Positions 1-9,095 of a stretch of 64,000 bases of DNA are shown here, one piece after another. Source of the DNA: Streptomyces sp. DH5 (GTDB lineage Bacteria; Actinomycetota; Actinomycetes; Streptomycetales; Streptomycetaceae). The first letter of the stretch is position 1. Each line of letters starts with the position of its first letter. The position numbers and the translations under genes are program-made. Where the stretch lies: assembly GCF_020873915.1 (NCBI RefSeq), contig NZ_JAHWGP010000003.1, forward strand, positions 1 through 64,000, written 5' to 3'. The notes beneath the pieces are model-generated. The model saw nothing but the letters and a program-made list of their open reading frames with translations. It was not told where the DNA came from and made no database searches.

Positions 1-37
1 ACGGGCCACCTCATGATCGTTGAGCTTCGACACCCCA

Positions 38-1156
38 ATGATCACGAAACCCGTGCCTGCTCTGCTATGCACCCCAAGCGGTCACGGCCCGACCAACCGC
101 CCGACCCCGGAACTCGCCCAAGCCCTGACGGTGATCTGCCCCGCTTACAACCGTGGCAAGGCCATCTTGTCCACTCTGGATTCCGTTCGCCGCCAGTCCA
201 TGACGGACTGGGAACTCATCGTCGTCTCGGACGCGAGCAGTGACGACACCGACGACTGGGTCCGGCAGGTCGCCCGGGAGGACCGCCGGGTCCGGTTGCT
301 GCGCACTCGCCGCTTCGGATCCCAGTCCGGGCCGACGAACATCGCGCTGGGCGAGGCGGCCGGGGCCTACGTCGCCTATCTCGACCACGACGACACATGG
401 GAACCGGATCACCTCCAGCTGCTGACCGAAGCGTTCGACGCCGGAGCCGAGTTCGTGGCGACCCGCGCGGTTTACGTCGACGCCGCCGGCACCGTCGTGT
501 CCGAGGCCCCGCCCCTGACCATGTGCTGGCACCCCGAACTGCAGCTGATGAGTCCGCTCTTCGAGAACTCCTGCGCCGGTCACAGGACCGGCCTCGCCGA
601 GCAGGTCGGTGGATGGCGGGAGTCGCCGGTCGGTCTGGAGGACTGGGACCTGTGGCTGCGGCTCTCCGACGCGGGTGTGCGCTGCACCACCCACCTCGCC
701 CCGACCGTGCGGATACTCCAGCACCCGAGTACCCGGCAGAACAGCCTGGCCTGCGACCACCGGCACGAGATAGCCCGCTTCGACAGCGTCATGGCCGCAC
801 GGGCGGCGCTGCGCGCCCTGCACGACCCCCGGCACGCCGCGGCCGAACTGCGGGCGACCAGGAGGGACGTCGTCGCCTGGTACACCGCGCTCGCCGACAG
901 CGGTGAGCTGGTCTTCCCGCACGGCTGGCAGGGGGGCGCGGACAGCCTGGAGGCCGCCGTCGAGGAGCAGTTGGGCCAGGAGAAGTGGCGCGGCCTCGTC
1001 ATCGAACGCCACGCGGACCATGTCTCGCTCAGCCAGGTCCTGCCCACCATGACCGCCGAGCACGCCGCCCGCTATTCGGCCTTCTTCCGGCGCTCCATGC
1101 GCAACCAGCAGGAGTTCCTGTGCGACCTGCTGCCCGAAGGGAGCGTGGTCCTGTGA
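38..1156 (+). CDS. Family 2 glycosyltransferase
   Basis: Predicted cytosolic GT-A fold transferase of about 372 residues. The N-terminal third has the family 2 pattern: a [10 protein letters not shown] strand, then [10 protein letters not shown], then a metal/nucleotide-binding [20 protein letters not shown] segment around residues 205-215 is the usual ED acceptor motif. The C-terminal 130 residues are helical with no recognised domain. Its stop overlaps the GTG of the following deoxysugar gene (GTGA), so the two are translationally coupled. The likely donor is the deoxysugar made by the next five genes, although most such sugars are moved by GT1 enzymes. An in-frame TTG at 20 is an alternative start; a stop lies at 14-16 and no clear Shine-Dalgarno sequence separates the two. 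Confidence 0.8.
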   Translation: MITKPVPALLCTPSGHGPTNRPTPELAQALTVICPAYNRGKAILSTLDSVRRQSMTDWELIVVSDASSDDTDDWVRQVAREDRRVRLLRTRRFGSQSGPTNIALGEAAGAYVAYLDHDDTWEPDHLQLLTEAFDAGAEFVATRAVYVDAAGTVVSEAPPLTMCWHPELQLMSPLFENSCAGHRTGLAEQVGGWRESPVGLEDWDLWLRLSDAGVRCTTHLAPTVRILQHPSTRQNSLACDHRHEIARFDSVMAARAALRALHDPRHAAAELRATRRDVVAWYTALADSGELVFPHGWQGGADSLEAAVEEQLGQEKWRGLVIERHADHVSLSQVLPTMTAEHAARYSAFFRRSMRNQQEFLCDLLPEGSVVL

Positions 1157-2524
1157 GCATCGAGGCCTTTCGTGCCCTGCTGGCGGAGACCCGCACGCGC
1201 GCGTACACGCGCACCGAGCGTGTCCCCCTCGACGAACTGGACGGCTGGTACACCGACCCGGACAGCGGTGCCCTGCGGCACCGCAGCGGTCGCTTCTTCA
1301 GCATCGAAGGTGTGCGTGTCCACCTGCCCGGTCACGCCGTGCCGGAGTGGGACCAGCCCCTCATCGTCCAGCCGGAGGTGGGGATCCTCGGACTGCTGGT
1401 CAAGCACTTCGACGGTGTCCCGCACTTCCTGGTCCAGCTCAAGCCCGAGCCCGGAAACCGCGGCGGTGTACAGATCTCACCCACGGTCCAGGCCACCCGG
1501 AGCAATTACACCGGCGTCCACCGCGGGTCCGCCGTGCCCTACCTGCGGTACTTCCGGGAGACCGGCCGGCACCGTGTCCTGGCCGACGTGCGGCAGTCCG
1601 AGCACGGCTCCTGGTTCCTGGTTCCTGCACAAACGCAACCGCAACATGGTGGTGACGACGGACGACGACATCGAGGTCCTGCCCGGGTTCGGCTGGCTGA
1701 CGCGGGCCGAACTGGGCGTCCTGCTCCGCGAGGACGACCTGGTCAACATGGACACCCGCTCGGTACTCGCGTGCCTGCCCGCACCGCCGGCGGCCGGCGG
1801 GCGAGGTCAGGAGCGGACCGCGCACGCCCTGCCGGACCTCCTCCGCTGGATCACCGACGTCCGCACCCGGACCCGGCTGTCCGTCCGCCCGCGGCCCCTG
1901 CACGACCTGGCGCAGTGGCGGCGCGGCGACGGGAGCATCTCGCACCGTACGGGCCGCTTCTTCGACGTCATCGGCGTGCGGGTCGAAGCGGCCGGCCGGG
2001 AGGTCGGGCAGTGGAGCCAGCCGATGATCGCCCCCCGGGGGCCCGGGATCGTCGCCCTGCTCGTCACCCGGATCGAGGGCACCCTGCACGCGCTGGTCCA
2101 GCTCCGCACCGAACCGGGCTGCGCGGACGTCGCGGAACTGGCACCGACCGTGCAGTGCACGCCCCGGAACTACGACCACCTGCCCGCCGCCGCACGCCCC
2201 CCGTTCCTCGACGAGATCCTCGGCGCGGATCCCCGAACCGTCCTCTTCGACACCATGCTGTCGGACGAGGGAGGCCGTTTCCACCACTCCAGCAACCGCC
2301 ACGTCATCGTCGAGACCGCCGCGCGGCCGGAGCCGCCCGGCTTCCGCTGGACGACCGTCGGCCAGCTCGGCGAGCTGCTGCGCCACAGCTTCTACGTGAA
2401 CATGCAGACCCGCAGCCTGCTGACCTGTCTGCACGCCGTCGAGACGACGCCTCACCGGCGAGCGCCGGGGGCCGCGCCCACGGCCGCGCCGCCCGTCGCC
2501 CTCCCGGCCGGAGCCCGGACATGA
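1153..2524 (+). pseudogene. NDP-hexose 2,3-dehydratase, frameshifted
   Basis: Removes the C2 hydroxyl of NDP-4-keto-6-deoxyglucose, the first committed step to 2,6-dideoxy sugars (EvaA/TylX3 type). The protein is built of two homologous halves; [13 protein letters not shown] and [13 protein letters not shown] are the matching segments. The first half reads in one frame from the GTG at 1153, which overlaps the previous stop. The second half reads in the +1 frame from about 1628 to the TGA at 2522-2524. Both frames spell SWFL across a 7-bp tandem duplication at 1609-1627. Deleting one copy restores the expected [14 protein letters not shown] and a 454-residue protein. The downstream ketoreductase ATG overlaps the stop (ATGA). 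Either a real inactivating or phase-variable mutation, or a sequencing error. Confidence 0.85.
1609..1627. repeat. 7-bp tandem duplication causing a frameshift
   Basis: Unit TCCTGGT is present 2.7 times with perfect period 7. It lies exactly at the frame change in the 2,3-dehydratase gene, between its two homologous halves. Confidence 0.9.
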
Positions 2525-3495
2525 CGCGGGACGACGGCGGCCGCCCCCTGATCACCGTCCTCGGCGCCTCCGGCTTCGTCGGTTCCGCAGTCGTCTCCGC
2601 CCTCGCGCGGCGACCGGTCCGGCTGCGTCTCGTCTCGCGCCGCGCCCGCGTCCCGGCTCCGGAAGGCGGGCAGCCGGTGCGCGCCCGTACGGAAGTCGTC
2701 CGGACCGATCTGGCCGTGCCCGGCGCACTCGCCGAAGCGGCGGCCGGATCGGACGCGGTGATCCACCTCGTCGCCCACACCACCGGGACCGGTAACTGGC
2801 GCTCCGCGGGCTCCGACCCTTCCGCACGGCGCCTCAACGAGGGGCTGGTACACGAGCTCATCGACGCGGTCCGCGCGGAAGGACGTCCGGGGCCGCCGCC
2901 CGTCGTCCTGTTCGCCGGTACGGCGGGCCCCACCGGCCCGGCCCCGCCGCCCGACCCGTACCGACTCCAGAAGCTGGCGGCGGAACGGGCGCTGGCCGAG
3001 GCGACGGCCGACGGGGTCCTGCGCGGTGTGACCCTGCGGTTGACCACCGTGTTCGGCGACAGCCCCGGTGTCCCGGCCGACGTCGGCCGGGGCGTGGTGT
3101 CGGTCATGATCCGGCGGGCCCTGGCGGGCCTGCCCCTCACGATGTGGCACGACGGCGACGTCGAGCGCGATCTGCTGTACGTCCGTGACGCGGCCGCCGC
3201 CTTCCCGGCGGCGCTCGATCACGCCACCGCGCTCGCCGGCCGTTCCTGGGCCGTGGGCAGCGGCGCCGCCAAGCCCTTCGGGGACGTGCTGCGGACCATC
3301 GCCGAACTGGTGTCCCTGCACACCGGAAGACCGCCCGTCCCGGTCGTCACGGTCGAGCCGCCCCCCTACGCGACCGCCGCCGACTTCCAGCACGTCCGCG
3401 TCGATCCGGCGCCGTTCGGGTCGGTCACCGGTTGGCGGCCTGGCGCCGTCCTGCGGGACGCGCTCGACAGAACCATCCGGAAGGAATCGTCATGA
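2521..3495 (+). CDS. NDP-hexose 4-ketoreductase (SDR family)
   Basis: Extended SDR protein of 324 residues. The Rossmann motif GASGFVGS is near residues 15-22 and the catalytic YRLQK tyrosine/lysine pair near 147. Among deoxysugar enzymes it fits the C4 ketoreductases (EvaE, EryBIV, TylCIV), which perform the last, stereo-defining reduction of the NDP-sugar with NAD(P)H. It is coupled on both sides by ATGA overlaps, with the dehydratase gene upstream and the aminotransferase downstream. The SDR fold alone does not settle substrate; the assignment comes from the surrounding cassette. Confidence 0.8.
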   Translation: MTRDDGGRPLITVLGASGFVGSAVVSALARRPVRLRLVSRRARVPAPEGGQPVRARTEVVRTDLAVPGALAEAAAGSDAVIHLVAHTTGTGNWRSAGSDPSARRLNEGLVHELIDAVRAEGRPGPPPVVLFAGTAGPTGPAPPPDPYRLQKLAAERALAEATADGVLRGVTLRLTTVFGDSPGVPADVGRGVVSVMIRRALAGLPLTMWHDGDVERDLLYVRDAAAAFPAALDHATALAGRSWAVGSGAAKPFGDVLRTIAELVSLHTGRPPVPVVTVEPPPYATAADFQHVRVDPAPFGSVTGWRPGAVLRDALDRTIRKESS

Positions 3496-4601
3496 CCATG
3501 TACGTCTGGGACTACCTGCGGGAGTACGAGGCCGAGCGGACCGATCTGCTCGACGCCGTGGACCGTGTGTTCCGCTCCGGCCGCCTGGTCCTCGGAGCGA
3601 GCGTGCGCGGATTCGAGGACGAGTTCGCCGCCTACCACGGCGTCCCGCACTGCGTCGGCCTCGACAACGGCACCAACGCGGTCAAGCTCGGCCTCCAGTC
3701 GCTCGGCGTCGGTCCCGGCGACGAGGTGATCACCGTGTCGAACACCGCCGCGCCCACCGTGCTGGCCATCGACTCCGTGGGGGCCACCCCCGTCTTCGTG
3801 GACGTACGCGACGACGACTTCCTCATGGACACCTCCCAGGTGGCGGACGCGGTCACCGACCGGACCCGCTGTCTGCTGCCCGTCCACCTGTACGGCCAGT
3901 GCGTGGACATGGAGCCGCTCACGGAACTCGCCGCGGAGCGCGGCCTGTCCGTCCTGGAGGACTGCGCGCAGGCCCACGGTGCCCGGCGGCACGGCAGGCT
4001 CGCCGGCACCTTCGGGCAGGCGGCGGCCTTCTCCTTCTACCCGACGAAGGTGCTGGGCGCCTACGGCGACGCGGGCGCGGTCCTCACCGGGGACGACGAC
4101 GTCGCGGGCGGACTGCGCCGACTGCGCTACTACGGCATGGAGGAGACGTACCACGTCGTCGAGACCCCGGGGCACAACAGCCGGCTCGACGAGGTGCAGG
4201 CCGAGATCCTGCGGCGCAAACTCCCCCGCCTCGACGGGTACATCGGGGCCCGCCGGGCCATCGCCCGCCGCTACAAGGAGGGCCTCGCCGGCACGGACCT
4301 GATCCTGCCCCGTACGGCGGCGGGCAACGATCACGTGTACTACGTCTACGTGGTGCGCCACCCCCGGCGCGACGACATCCTCAAACTCCTGGCCGAGCGC
4401 GGTATCTCCCTGAACGTCAGCTACCGGTGGCCGGTGCACACCATGTCCGGCTTCGCCCACCTCGGAATCGGCAGAGGCTCTCTGCCGGTCACCGAGCGGC
4501 TGGCCGACTCGATCTTCTCGCTCCCCATGTACCCGTCCCTGACGCCGGACGCCCAGGACAGGGTGATCGGCGCGCTCCACGACGTGCTGGCGAAGCTGTG
4601 A
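3492..4601 (+). CDS. NDP-3-keto-deoxyhexose 3-aminotransferase (DegT/DnrJ/EryC1)
   Basis: PLP-dependent sugar aminotransferase of 369 residues. The PLP lysine is K186 in [12 protein letters not shown]. The [10 protein letters not shown] segment and the [13 protein letters not shown] segment are typical of the DegT/DnrJ/EryC1 family. It would transaminate the C3 ketone left by the 2,3-dehydratase, as EvaB does in TDP-epivancosamine synthesis. The ATG at 3492 overlaps the previous stop (ATGA); its own stop overlaps the GTG of the epimerase gene. C3 rather than C4 specificity is inferred from the neighbours. Confidence 0.85.
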   Translation: MTMYVWDYLREYEAERTDLLDAVDRVFRSGRLVLGASVRGFEDEFAAYHGVPHCVGLDNGTNAVKLGLQSLGVGPGDEVITVSNTAAPTVLAIDSVGATPVFVDVRDDDFLMDTSQVADAVTDRTRCLLPVHLYGQCVDMEPLTELAAERGLSVLEDCAQAHGARRHGRLAGTFGQAAAFSFYPTKVLGAYGDAGAVLTGDDDVAGGLRRLRYYGMEETYHVVETPGHNSRLDEVQAEILRRKLPRLDGYIGARRAIARRYKEGLAGTDLILPRTAAGNDHVYYVYVVRHPRRDDILKLLAERGISLNVSYRWPVHTMSGFAHLGIGRGSLPVTERLADSIFSLPMYPSLTPDAQDRVIGALHDVLAKL

Positions 4602-5182
4602 GGACACGCGAAATCGCCGTGCGCGGGGTCCTGGAGTTCACACCGGAGGTCTTCCCGGACGACCGGGGTCTGTTCGTCTCCCCGTTTCAGCTGCCCCCGT
4701 TCGCCGGTGCGACGGGCGGTCCGCTCTTCCCGGTCGCCCAGGCCAGCCACAGCGTCTCGCGGCGCGGTGTGGTCCGCGGCATCCACTTCACCACGGGCGG
4801 TCCCGGAACCAAGAAGTACGTCTGCTGTCCACACGGCGAGGTCCTGGACATCGTCGTCGACCTCCGGGTCGGATCACCGACGTTCGGCGCCTGGGACGCC
4901 GTGGTCCTCGACCAGCGGACCTTCCGGGCCCTGTACATCCCGGCGGGCGTCGGGCACGCCTTCGTCTCGCTCCGGGACGGCAGTGTCATGTCGTATCTGC
5001 TCTCGGCGGGCTACGTCGCGGAGAGGGAGCGAGCCGTCTCGGTCCTCGACCCGGAACTCGCCCTGCCCCTCCCCCCGGACATCACGCCCGTGCTGTCCGA
5101 ACGGGACCGTCTGGCCGGCACCCTCGCCGAAGCGGCCCACGACGGGATCCTGCCCCGCTACGAAGAGACGACGGAGATCTGA
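4598..5182 (+). CDS. NDP-4-keto-hexose 5- or 3,5-epimerase (RmlC/EvaD-like)
   Basis: Cupin-fold sugar epimerase of 194 residues, normal length for the RmlC family. The catalytic base is H63 in [22 protein letters not shown] segment and the [10 protein letters not shown] strand also match the family. It would invert C5 (and perhaps C3) of the 4-keto sugar, giving an L-configured product. The GTG start overlaps the aminotransferase stop (GTGA). Confidence 0.85.
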   Translation: MRTREIAVRGVLEFTPEVFPDDRGLFVSPFQLPPFAGATGGPLFPVAQASHSVSRRGVVRGIHFTTGGPGTKKYVCCPHGEVLDIVVDLRVGSPTFGAWDAVVLDQRTFRALYIPAGVGHAFVSLRDGSVMSYLLSAGYVAERERAVSVLDPELALPLPPDITPVLSERDRLAGTLAEAAHDGILPRYEETTEI

Positions 5183-5188
5183 AGCGTC

Positions 5189-6406
5189 ATGAACCATTGC
5201 CGTATCTGCGCGGGTCCGCTCGACGAGTTCCTCGACCTCGGCAGGCAGCCGCTCTCCGACGCGTTCCGTCTGCCGGACGACCCGCGGGAGGAGTTCTTCT
5301 TCGAGCTCAGAGTCGGTCTGTGCCGTTCGTGCACCATGGTGCAGCTGATCGACGAGGTGCCCAGGGAGCACATGTTCCACGAGGACTACCCGTACCACTC
5401 CTCCGGGTCCTCGGCGATGCGCGAGCACTTCACGGCGACCGCCCGGTATCTGCTGGACACCGAGCTGCGCGGCCCCGACGCCTTCGCCATCGAACTGGGT
5501 TGCAACGACGGAGTGATGCTCCGCACCATCCACGAAGCCGGCGTGCGGCATCTGGGCGTGGAGCCGTCCGGCGGAGTCGCCCGGCTCGCCCGCGGCAAGG
5601 GCGTCCGGGTTCGTACCGCGTTCTTCGAGGAGGAGACCGCCCGGGACATCGCCGCGACCGAGGGACGGGCGGACGTCGTCTACGCGGCGAACACCCTGTG
5701 CCACATCCCCTACCTCGACTCGGTCTTCCGCGGTCTGGAGGCCGTGCTGAAGCCCACCGGCGCCTTCGTCTTCGAGGACCCCTACCTCGGCGACATAGTC
5801 GACCGGACCGCCTTCGACCAGATCTACGACGAGCACTACTACTTCTTCACCGCCCGCTCCGTCCGTGACCTGGCGCGGCGCCACGGTTTCGAGCTCGTCG
5901 ACGTCCGACGGCTTCCCGTGCACGGCGGGGAGGTCCGGTACACACTCGCGCGGGCCGGGCAGCGCGAGCCCGGCCCCGCCGTCGCCGAGCTGCTGGCCGA
6001 GGAGCGGAACCACCGCCTGCACGAACTCGACACGCTCCGCGGCTTCGCCTCCCGCGTCGAGACCGTCCGTGCCGACCTGGTGGCGCTCCTCGAGCGGCTG
6101 CGCGCGGAGGGCCGCCGGGTCGTGGCCTACGGTGCGACGGCCAAGAGCGCCACCGTCACCAACTCCTGCGGCATCGGCACCGAGCTGATCGAGTTCGTGT
6201 GCGACACGACACCCGCGAAGCAGGGCCGGCTCACCCCCGGCGCACACATCCCGGTGCGCGAACCCGCGGCGTTCGCCGCGCCCTATCCCGACTACGCGCT
6301 GCTCTTCGCCTGGAACCACGCGGACGAGATCATGTCGAACGAACGGGACTTCCGCGCGTCGGGCGGCAAGTGGATCCGCTACGTCCCGCACGTCCACGTC
6401 GTGTGA
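5189..6406 (+). CDS. NDP-hexose C-methyltransferase (EvaC/TylCIII-like)
   Basis: SAM-dependent sugar C-methyltransferase of 405 residues. An N-terminal zinc site is formed by C4, C7, C45 and C48, then comes a SAM-binding ELGCNDG motif near residue 102. A C-terminal domain with YGATAKSATVTN and LLFAWNH is typical of the family. In EvaC-type pathways the methyl group goes to C3 after transamination, giving a branched 3-amino-3-C-methyl sugar. ATG at 5189, 6 bp after the epimerase stop. It is the last gene of the cassette; a convergent operon follows. Confidence 0.88.
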   Translation: MNHCRICAGPLDEFLDLGRQPLSDAFRLPDDPREEFFFELRVGLCRSCTMVQLIDEVPREHMFHEDYPYHSSGSSAMREHFTATARYLLDTELRGPDAFAIELGCNDGVMLRTIHEAGVRHLGVEPSGGVARLARGKGVRVRTAFFEEETARDIAATEGRADVVYAANTLCHIPYLDSVFRGLEAVLKPTGAFVFEDPYLGDIVDRTAFDQIYDEHYYFFTARSVRDLARRHGFELVDVRRLPVHGGEVRYTLARAGQREPGPAVAELLAEERNHRLHELDTLRGFASRVETVRADLVALLERLRAEGRRVVAYGATAKSATVTNSCGIGTELIEFVCDTTPAKQGRLTPGAHIPVREPAAFAAPYPDYALLFAWNHADEIMSNERDFRASGGKWIRYVPHVHVV

Positions 6407-6448
6407 GCCGGGTGCGCCGGCCGAGGCCGTGGCGCACCGGCCTCGGGG

Positions 6449-6490
6449 CTCGCCCCGCGCCATCGGTGTCCGAACGCCGAGCGGGGCGAG
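6449..6490. terminator. Candidate bidirectional terminator
   Basis: Inverted repeat CTCGCCCCGC / GCGGGGCGAG with a 22-nt loop, lying between convergent genes. A second GC-rich inverted repeat precedes it at about 6415-6447. No U-tract, as is usual in actinobacteria. Confidence 0.5.
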
Positions 6491-6504
6491 GGCGCCGGGC
6501 GGGT

Positions 6505-7272
6505 TCACCTCGTGGGGGCGAGCGGAAGGGCGTCCTTGTACCCGTTCGCCGGCTTGGCGACCTTCTCCACGGAGCGGGCGTCGAGCGCGGCGGACGCGGA
6601 GCTCGTGCCCAGGGTTCCACCGGGGTGCCAGGTGCCCGTGACGGTCACCCAGGTGTCGGCCGGCGGGGGCGGGGTGCGGTGGACGCGTACTTTCACGGAC
6701 TGGGCGTCCGCCGCGCAGCAGGAGATGACGATCCGGTTCAGGAACCAGTGGTCGTCCCGCTCGCCGGAGGTGACGAAACCCGTCAACCGGACCGTGCGCC
6801 CCTCGATGGCCCGCGTGCGGTCCTGCTGCACGCGGCGGGTGAAGTCCGACAGGGTCATCGGAAGCGGCGAGGTCGCGGGCAGCGGGGCGAAGTCGTCCTC
6901 GTGGGTCACGGCCTTGGGCGGTTGGCGGGAGGCGGTGTACGCGCCGAGGGCGGGCGGAGCGTAGAACAACAGGCTCAACGCCGGCAGGAGGAGCAGCCAC
7001 GCGGTACGAGGTGCGCCGGAGTGGCTGTGTCCGTGGGCGCTGTCGCCGTGGTCCGTGTGTCCGTCGTGTCCGTCGTGTCCGTCGCTCTCGCGCCGTCGGG
7101 CGTACGACACCGCGTCCGCCACGCCCAGCAGGATCAGCAGGGCGCCGGAGGCGATGAGCATCGGGCGCATCCCCTCCTTGACGTACCGCAGGTACAGGTC
7201 GGTGAACAGGGACACGCGCAGCAGGCCGATGCCGCTGAGGACGAGCAGGGTCGCCTGGAACGGACGTCTCAC
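6505..7272 (-). CDS. TIGR03943-type putative permease-partner protein
   Basis: Protein of 255 residues. It has two N-terminal membrane segments (around LLVLSGIGLLRVSL and LIASGALLILLGVAD), a His/Asp/Gly-rich linker with repeated DGH units, a third membrane segment, and a soluble C-terminal domain containing GFVTSG and a CCAAD cysteine pair. This arrangement is the TIGR03943/YcgQ family, found beside DUF318-type permeases. The GTG start overlaps the permease stop (GTGA), so the two are coupled. The His-rich loop suggests metal binding; the transported substrate is unknown. Confidence 0.8.
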   Translation of the reverse strand: MRRPFQATLLVLSGIGLLRVSLFTDLYLRYVKEGMRPMLIASGALLILLGVADAVSYARRRESDGHDGHDGHTDHGDSAHGHSHSGAPRTAWLLLLPALSLLFYAPPALGAYTASRQPPKAVTHEDDFAPLPATSPLPMTLSDFTRRVQQDRTRAIEGRTVRLTGFVTSGERDDHWFLNRIVISCCAADAQSVKVRVHRTPPPPADTWVTVTGTWHPGGTLGTSSASAALDARSVEKVAKPANGYKDALPLAPTR

Positions 7273-8303
7273 AGCAGGACCCCTCCGACGAGCACGCTGA
7301 GCAGCACCGCCACGACCACGGTGGCGGCGGAGAACCGGATCGCGAACGCCTTGCCGAAGGTACCCGCCTGCAGGGCGATCAGCTTCATGTCGACCACCGG
7401 ACCGACGACCATGAACGTCAGCCGCGCGGTCGGTGAGAAGCCGGTGAGCGACGCGGCCACGAACGCGTCGGCCTCCGAACACAGCGCCAGCACGATCGCC
7501 AGCCCGGCCAGGAACAGCACGGACAGCCAGGGCGAACCGGAGAACGCGTCCAGCACGGAACGGGGTACCGCCACGTTGAACGTGGCCGCCGCCATCGCGC
7601 CCACCACCAGGAATCCGCCCGCGTGCAGGAAGTCGTGCCGGAAACCGGCCCGGAACTCCCGCCACCGGCTGCCACCCTCCTGATGCCCACCGCGCCGCAC
7701 GGCCGGCTTCAGCCACTCGGCCCGCCCCAGCCACAACCACAGCCAGCCCATCACCAACGCCGTCCCCAGCGAGGCCAGCAGCCGGGCGGCGACCATGGCC
7801 GGGTTCCCGGGGAAGGCCACCGCGGTGGCCGTCAGCACCACTGGGTTGATCGCGGGCGCCGACAGCAGGAACGCGAACGCGGCCGCAGGTGTGACGCCCC
7901 GTCCGATCAGGCGGTTCGCCACCGGAACCGACGCGCACTCGCAGCCCGGCAGCACGACGCCCGCCGCACCGGCCACCGGCACCGCGAGCACCGGCCGGCG
8001 GGGCAGCACACGGTTGAACATCCGTGCCGGCACGAAGGCGTTGATGGCGCCGGACAGGATGGTGCCCAGCAGCAGGAAGGGCAGCGCCTGGACGGTCACG
8101 GCGAGACAGATGGTCCGCCACGCCTGCATCACAGGCGTGTCCAGCCACCGGGCCCCGAGGTAGAGCAGCGCGCCGGGAACCGTGGCCGCTCCCAGCAACA
8201 GAAGCGGCCAGAACCGGAGCCAGGCGGGGGTGTCGTCGTCCCCCACCGCTGTGCCCGTGTCGGTGGCCTCGTCCTCCCCGGCCCGTTCTTCTGTTCTCTG
8301 CAT
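7269..8303 (-). CDS. DUF318/ArsP-like permease
   Basis: Integral membrane protein of 344 residues with eight or more hydrophobic segments. The signature LPGCECASVPVANRLI appears around residue 118, followed by a paired half with LCSEADAFVAASL. The two-half pattern is that of the DUF318 permease family (YcgR, ArsP_1). First gene of a two-gene operon with the TIGR03943 protein. The substrate is not known for this subfamily; a metal or organometal is a fair guess from the partner's His-rich loop. Confidence 0.8.
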   Translation of the reverse strand: MQRTEERAGEDEATDTGTAVGDDDTPAWLRFWPLLLLGAATVPGALLYLGARWLDTPVMQAWRTICLAVTVQALPFLLLGTILSGAINAFVPARMFNRVLPRRPVLAVPVAGAAGVVLPGCECASVPVANRLIGRGVTPAAAFAFLLSAPAINPVVLTATAVAFPGNPAMVAARLLASLGTALVMGWLWLWLGRAEWLKPAVRRGGHQEGGSRWREFRAGFRHDFLHAGGFLVVGAMAAATFNVAVPRSVLDAFSGSPWLSVLFLAGLAIVLALCSEADAFVAASLTGFSPTARLTFMVVGPVVDMKLIALQAGTFGKAFAIRFSAATVVVAVLLSVLVGGVLL

Positions 8304-8619
8304 GCCAGCCCCGCCTGTCAGATGTTCCGATCAACATAATGGGCGCCGGCGCACATGGAATCCGAACGTGCCAAGCCTCCGGCGGGCCACGCCCGTCGGT
8401 ACCCCGCGGCTGTGTGCGGCGGTGCGGTCGTGCCACATCGCAGGACACCGGTGCCCTGCCCGGGTCGGTCCACGGAGCGTGTGCCCGGCTCGGCCGGGAG
8501 CCTGCCGCCCGGGCACGGGAGGAACCGACGACCGTGTCGCCGGTTGCCGGTGCCGGTCGCCGGCGAGCGGCAGCGGCCTCCCCGGCGCACCATGAAGTCA
8601 GCGGCGAGGAGGACGCGCC
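8304..8619. other. Intergenic region between divergent transcripts
   Basis: 316 bp. Apart from an AT-rich palindrome next to the permease start and a strong GAGGAGG ribosome-binding site at 8606-8612 for the following gene, I see no conserved structure or credible gene. Confidence 0.5.
8322..8337. promoter_or_regulatory. Candidate operator of the permease operon
   Basis: Inverted repeat ATGTT-N6-AACAT set in an AT-rich patch 19 bp upstream of the permease ATG. It would overlap the promoter or leader. It does not match the Zur box consensus I know. Regulator unknown. Confidence 0.4.
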
Positions 8620-9028
8620 ATGGGCGGACGAGACCGCGCTGAAGAACCGAAGTCGTGGGGGCCACGCACCGCGCAAGGGCCCACGTCACCACCGGACAGC
8701 CGGCCGACGCCGCCGCAGGGGCACCCGCCGGGCGGCTACCGGCAGGACGGGACGGCTCCCCGGCCGAAGAAGCGCCACCGAGTCTTCGTGGCTCTTTCCG
8801 GCCGTGCAGATCTTGTTCTTGATCTGGGTGATCACGGGCGCCGCGAGTGGCAGCGGCACACCCGACGACTGCCGGGGCCTGACGGGCGACGACCTGAGGC
8901 TGTGCGAGGACGCGGGCGACGTCGGAACCACCATCGGCGTGGGACTCGTCATCGGCCCGTGGGCGACGGTCGACGTCGTCCTCGGCTTCACGTACGTGGT
9001 CTACCGGCTCGCCGGCCGTCGCGCCTGA
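8620..9028 (+). pseudogene. Small membrane protein gene, frameshifted
   Basis: The ATG at 8620 follows GAGGAGG with a 7-bp spacer. The first 55 codons give a Gly/Pro-rich cytosolic head ending in PRPKKRHRVF. The homologous continuation, WLFPAVQILFLIWVITG and a second membrane helix in VVLGFTYVVYRLAGRR, is in the +1 frame and runs to the stop at 9028. The break is at about 8788-8791 (TTCGTGG). Loss of a TG dinucleotide from GTGTGG, or one extra G, would explain it. The rejoined protein matches a common Streptomyces small two-helix membrane protein type of unknown function. Confidence 0.65.
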
Positions 9029-9095
9029 GGCCGGCCACGACAGCGCCCCCGGGTTCGGCTCGGCCGGGGCGCGTCCCTCTTCCGCGGCGGACGGG

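Noticed and set aside
985-3495. One long open frame that would fuse the dehydratase N-half to the ketoreductase.
   Set aside because: The middle part (about 1628-2520) is Arg/Pro-rich shadow sequence; the homologous dehydratase half is in the other frame, and the ketoreductase has its own overlapping ATG.
4874-7000. Long minus-strand open frame of about 700 codons.
   Set aside because: Antisense to the clear epimerase and C-methyltransferase genes, with composition typical of high-GC shadow frames.
8322-8337. Zur box controlling the permease operon.
   Set aside because: The dyad does not fit the TGAAAATCATTTTCA-like consensus.
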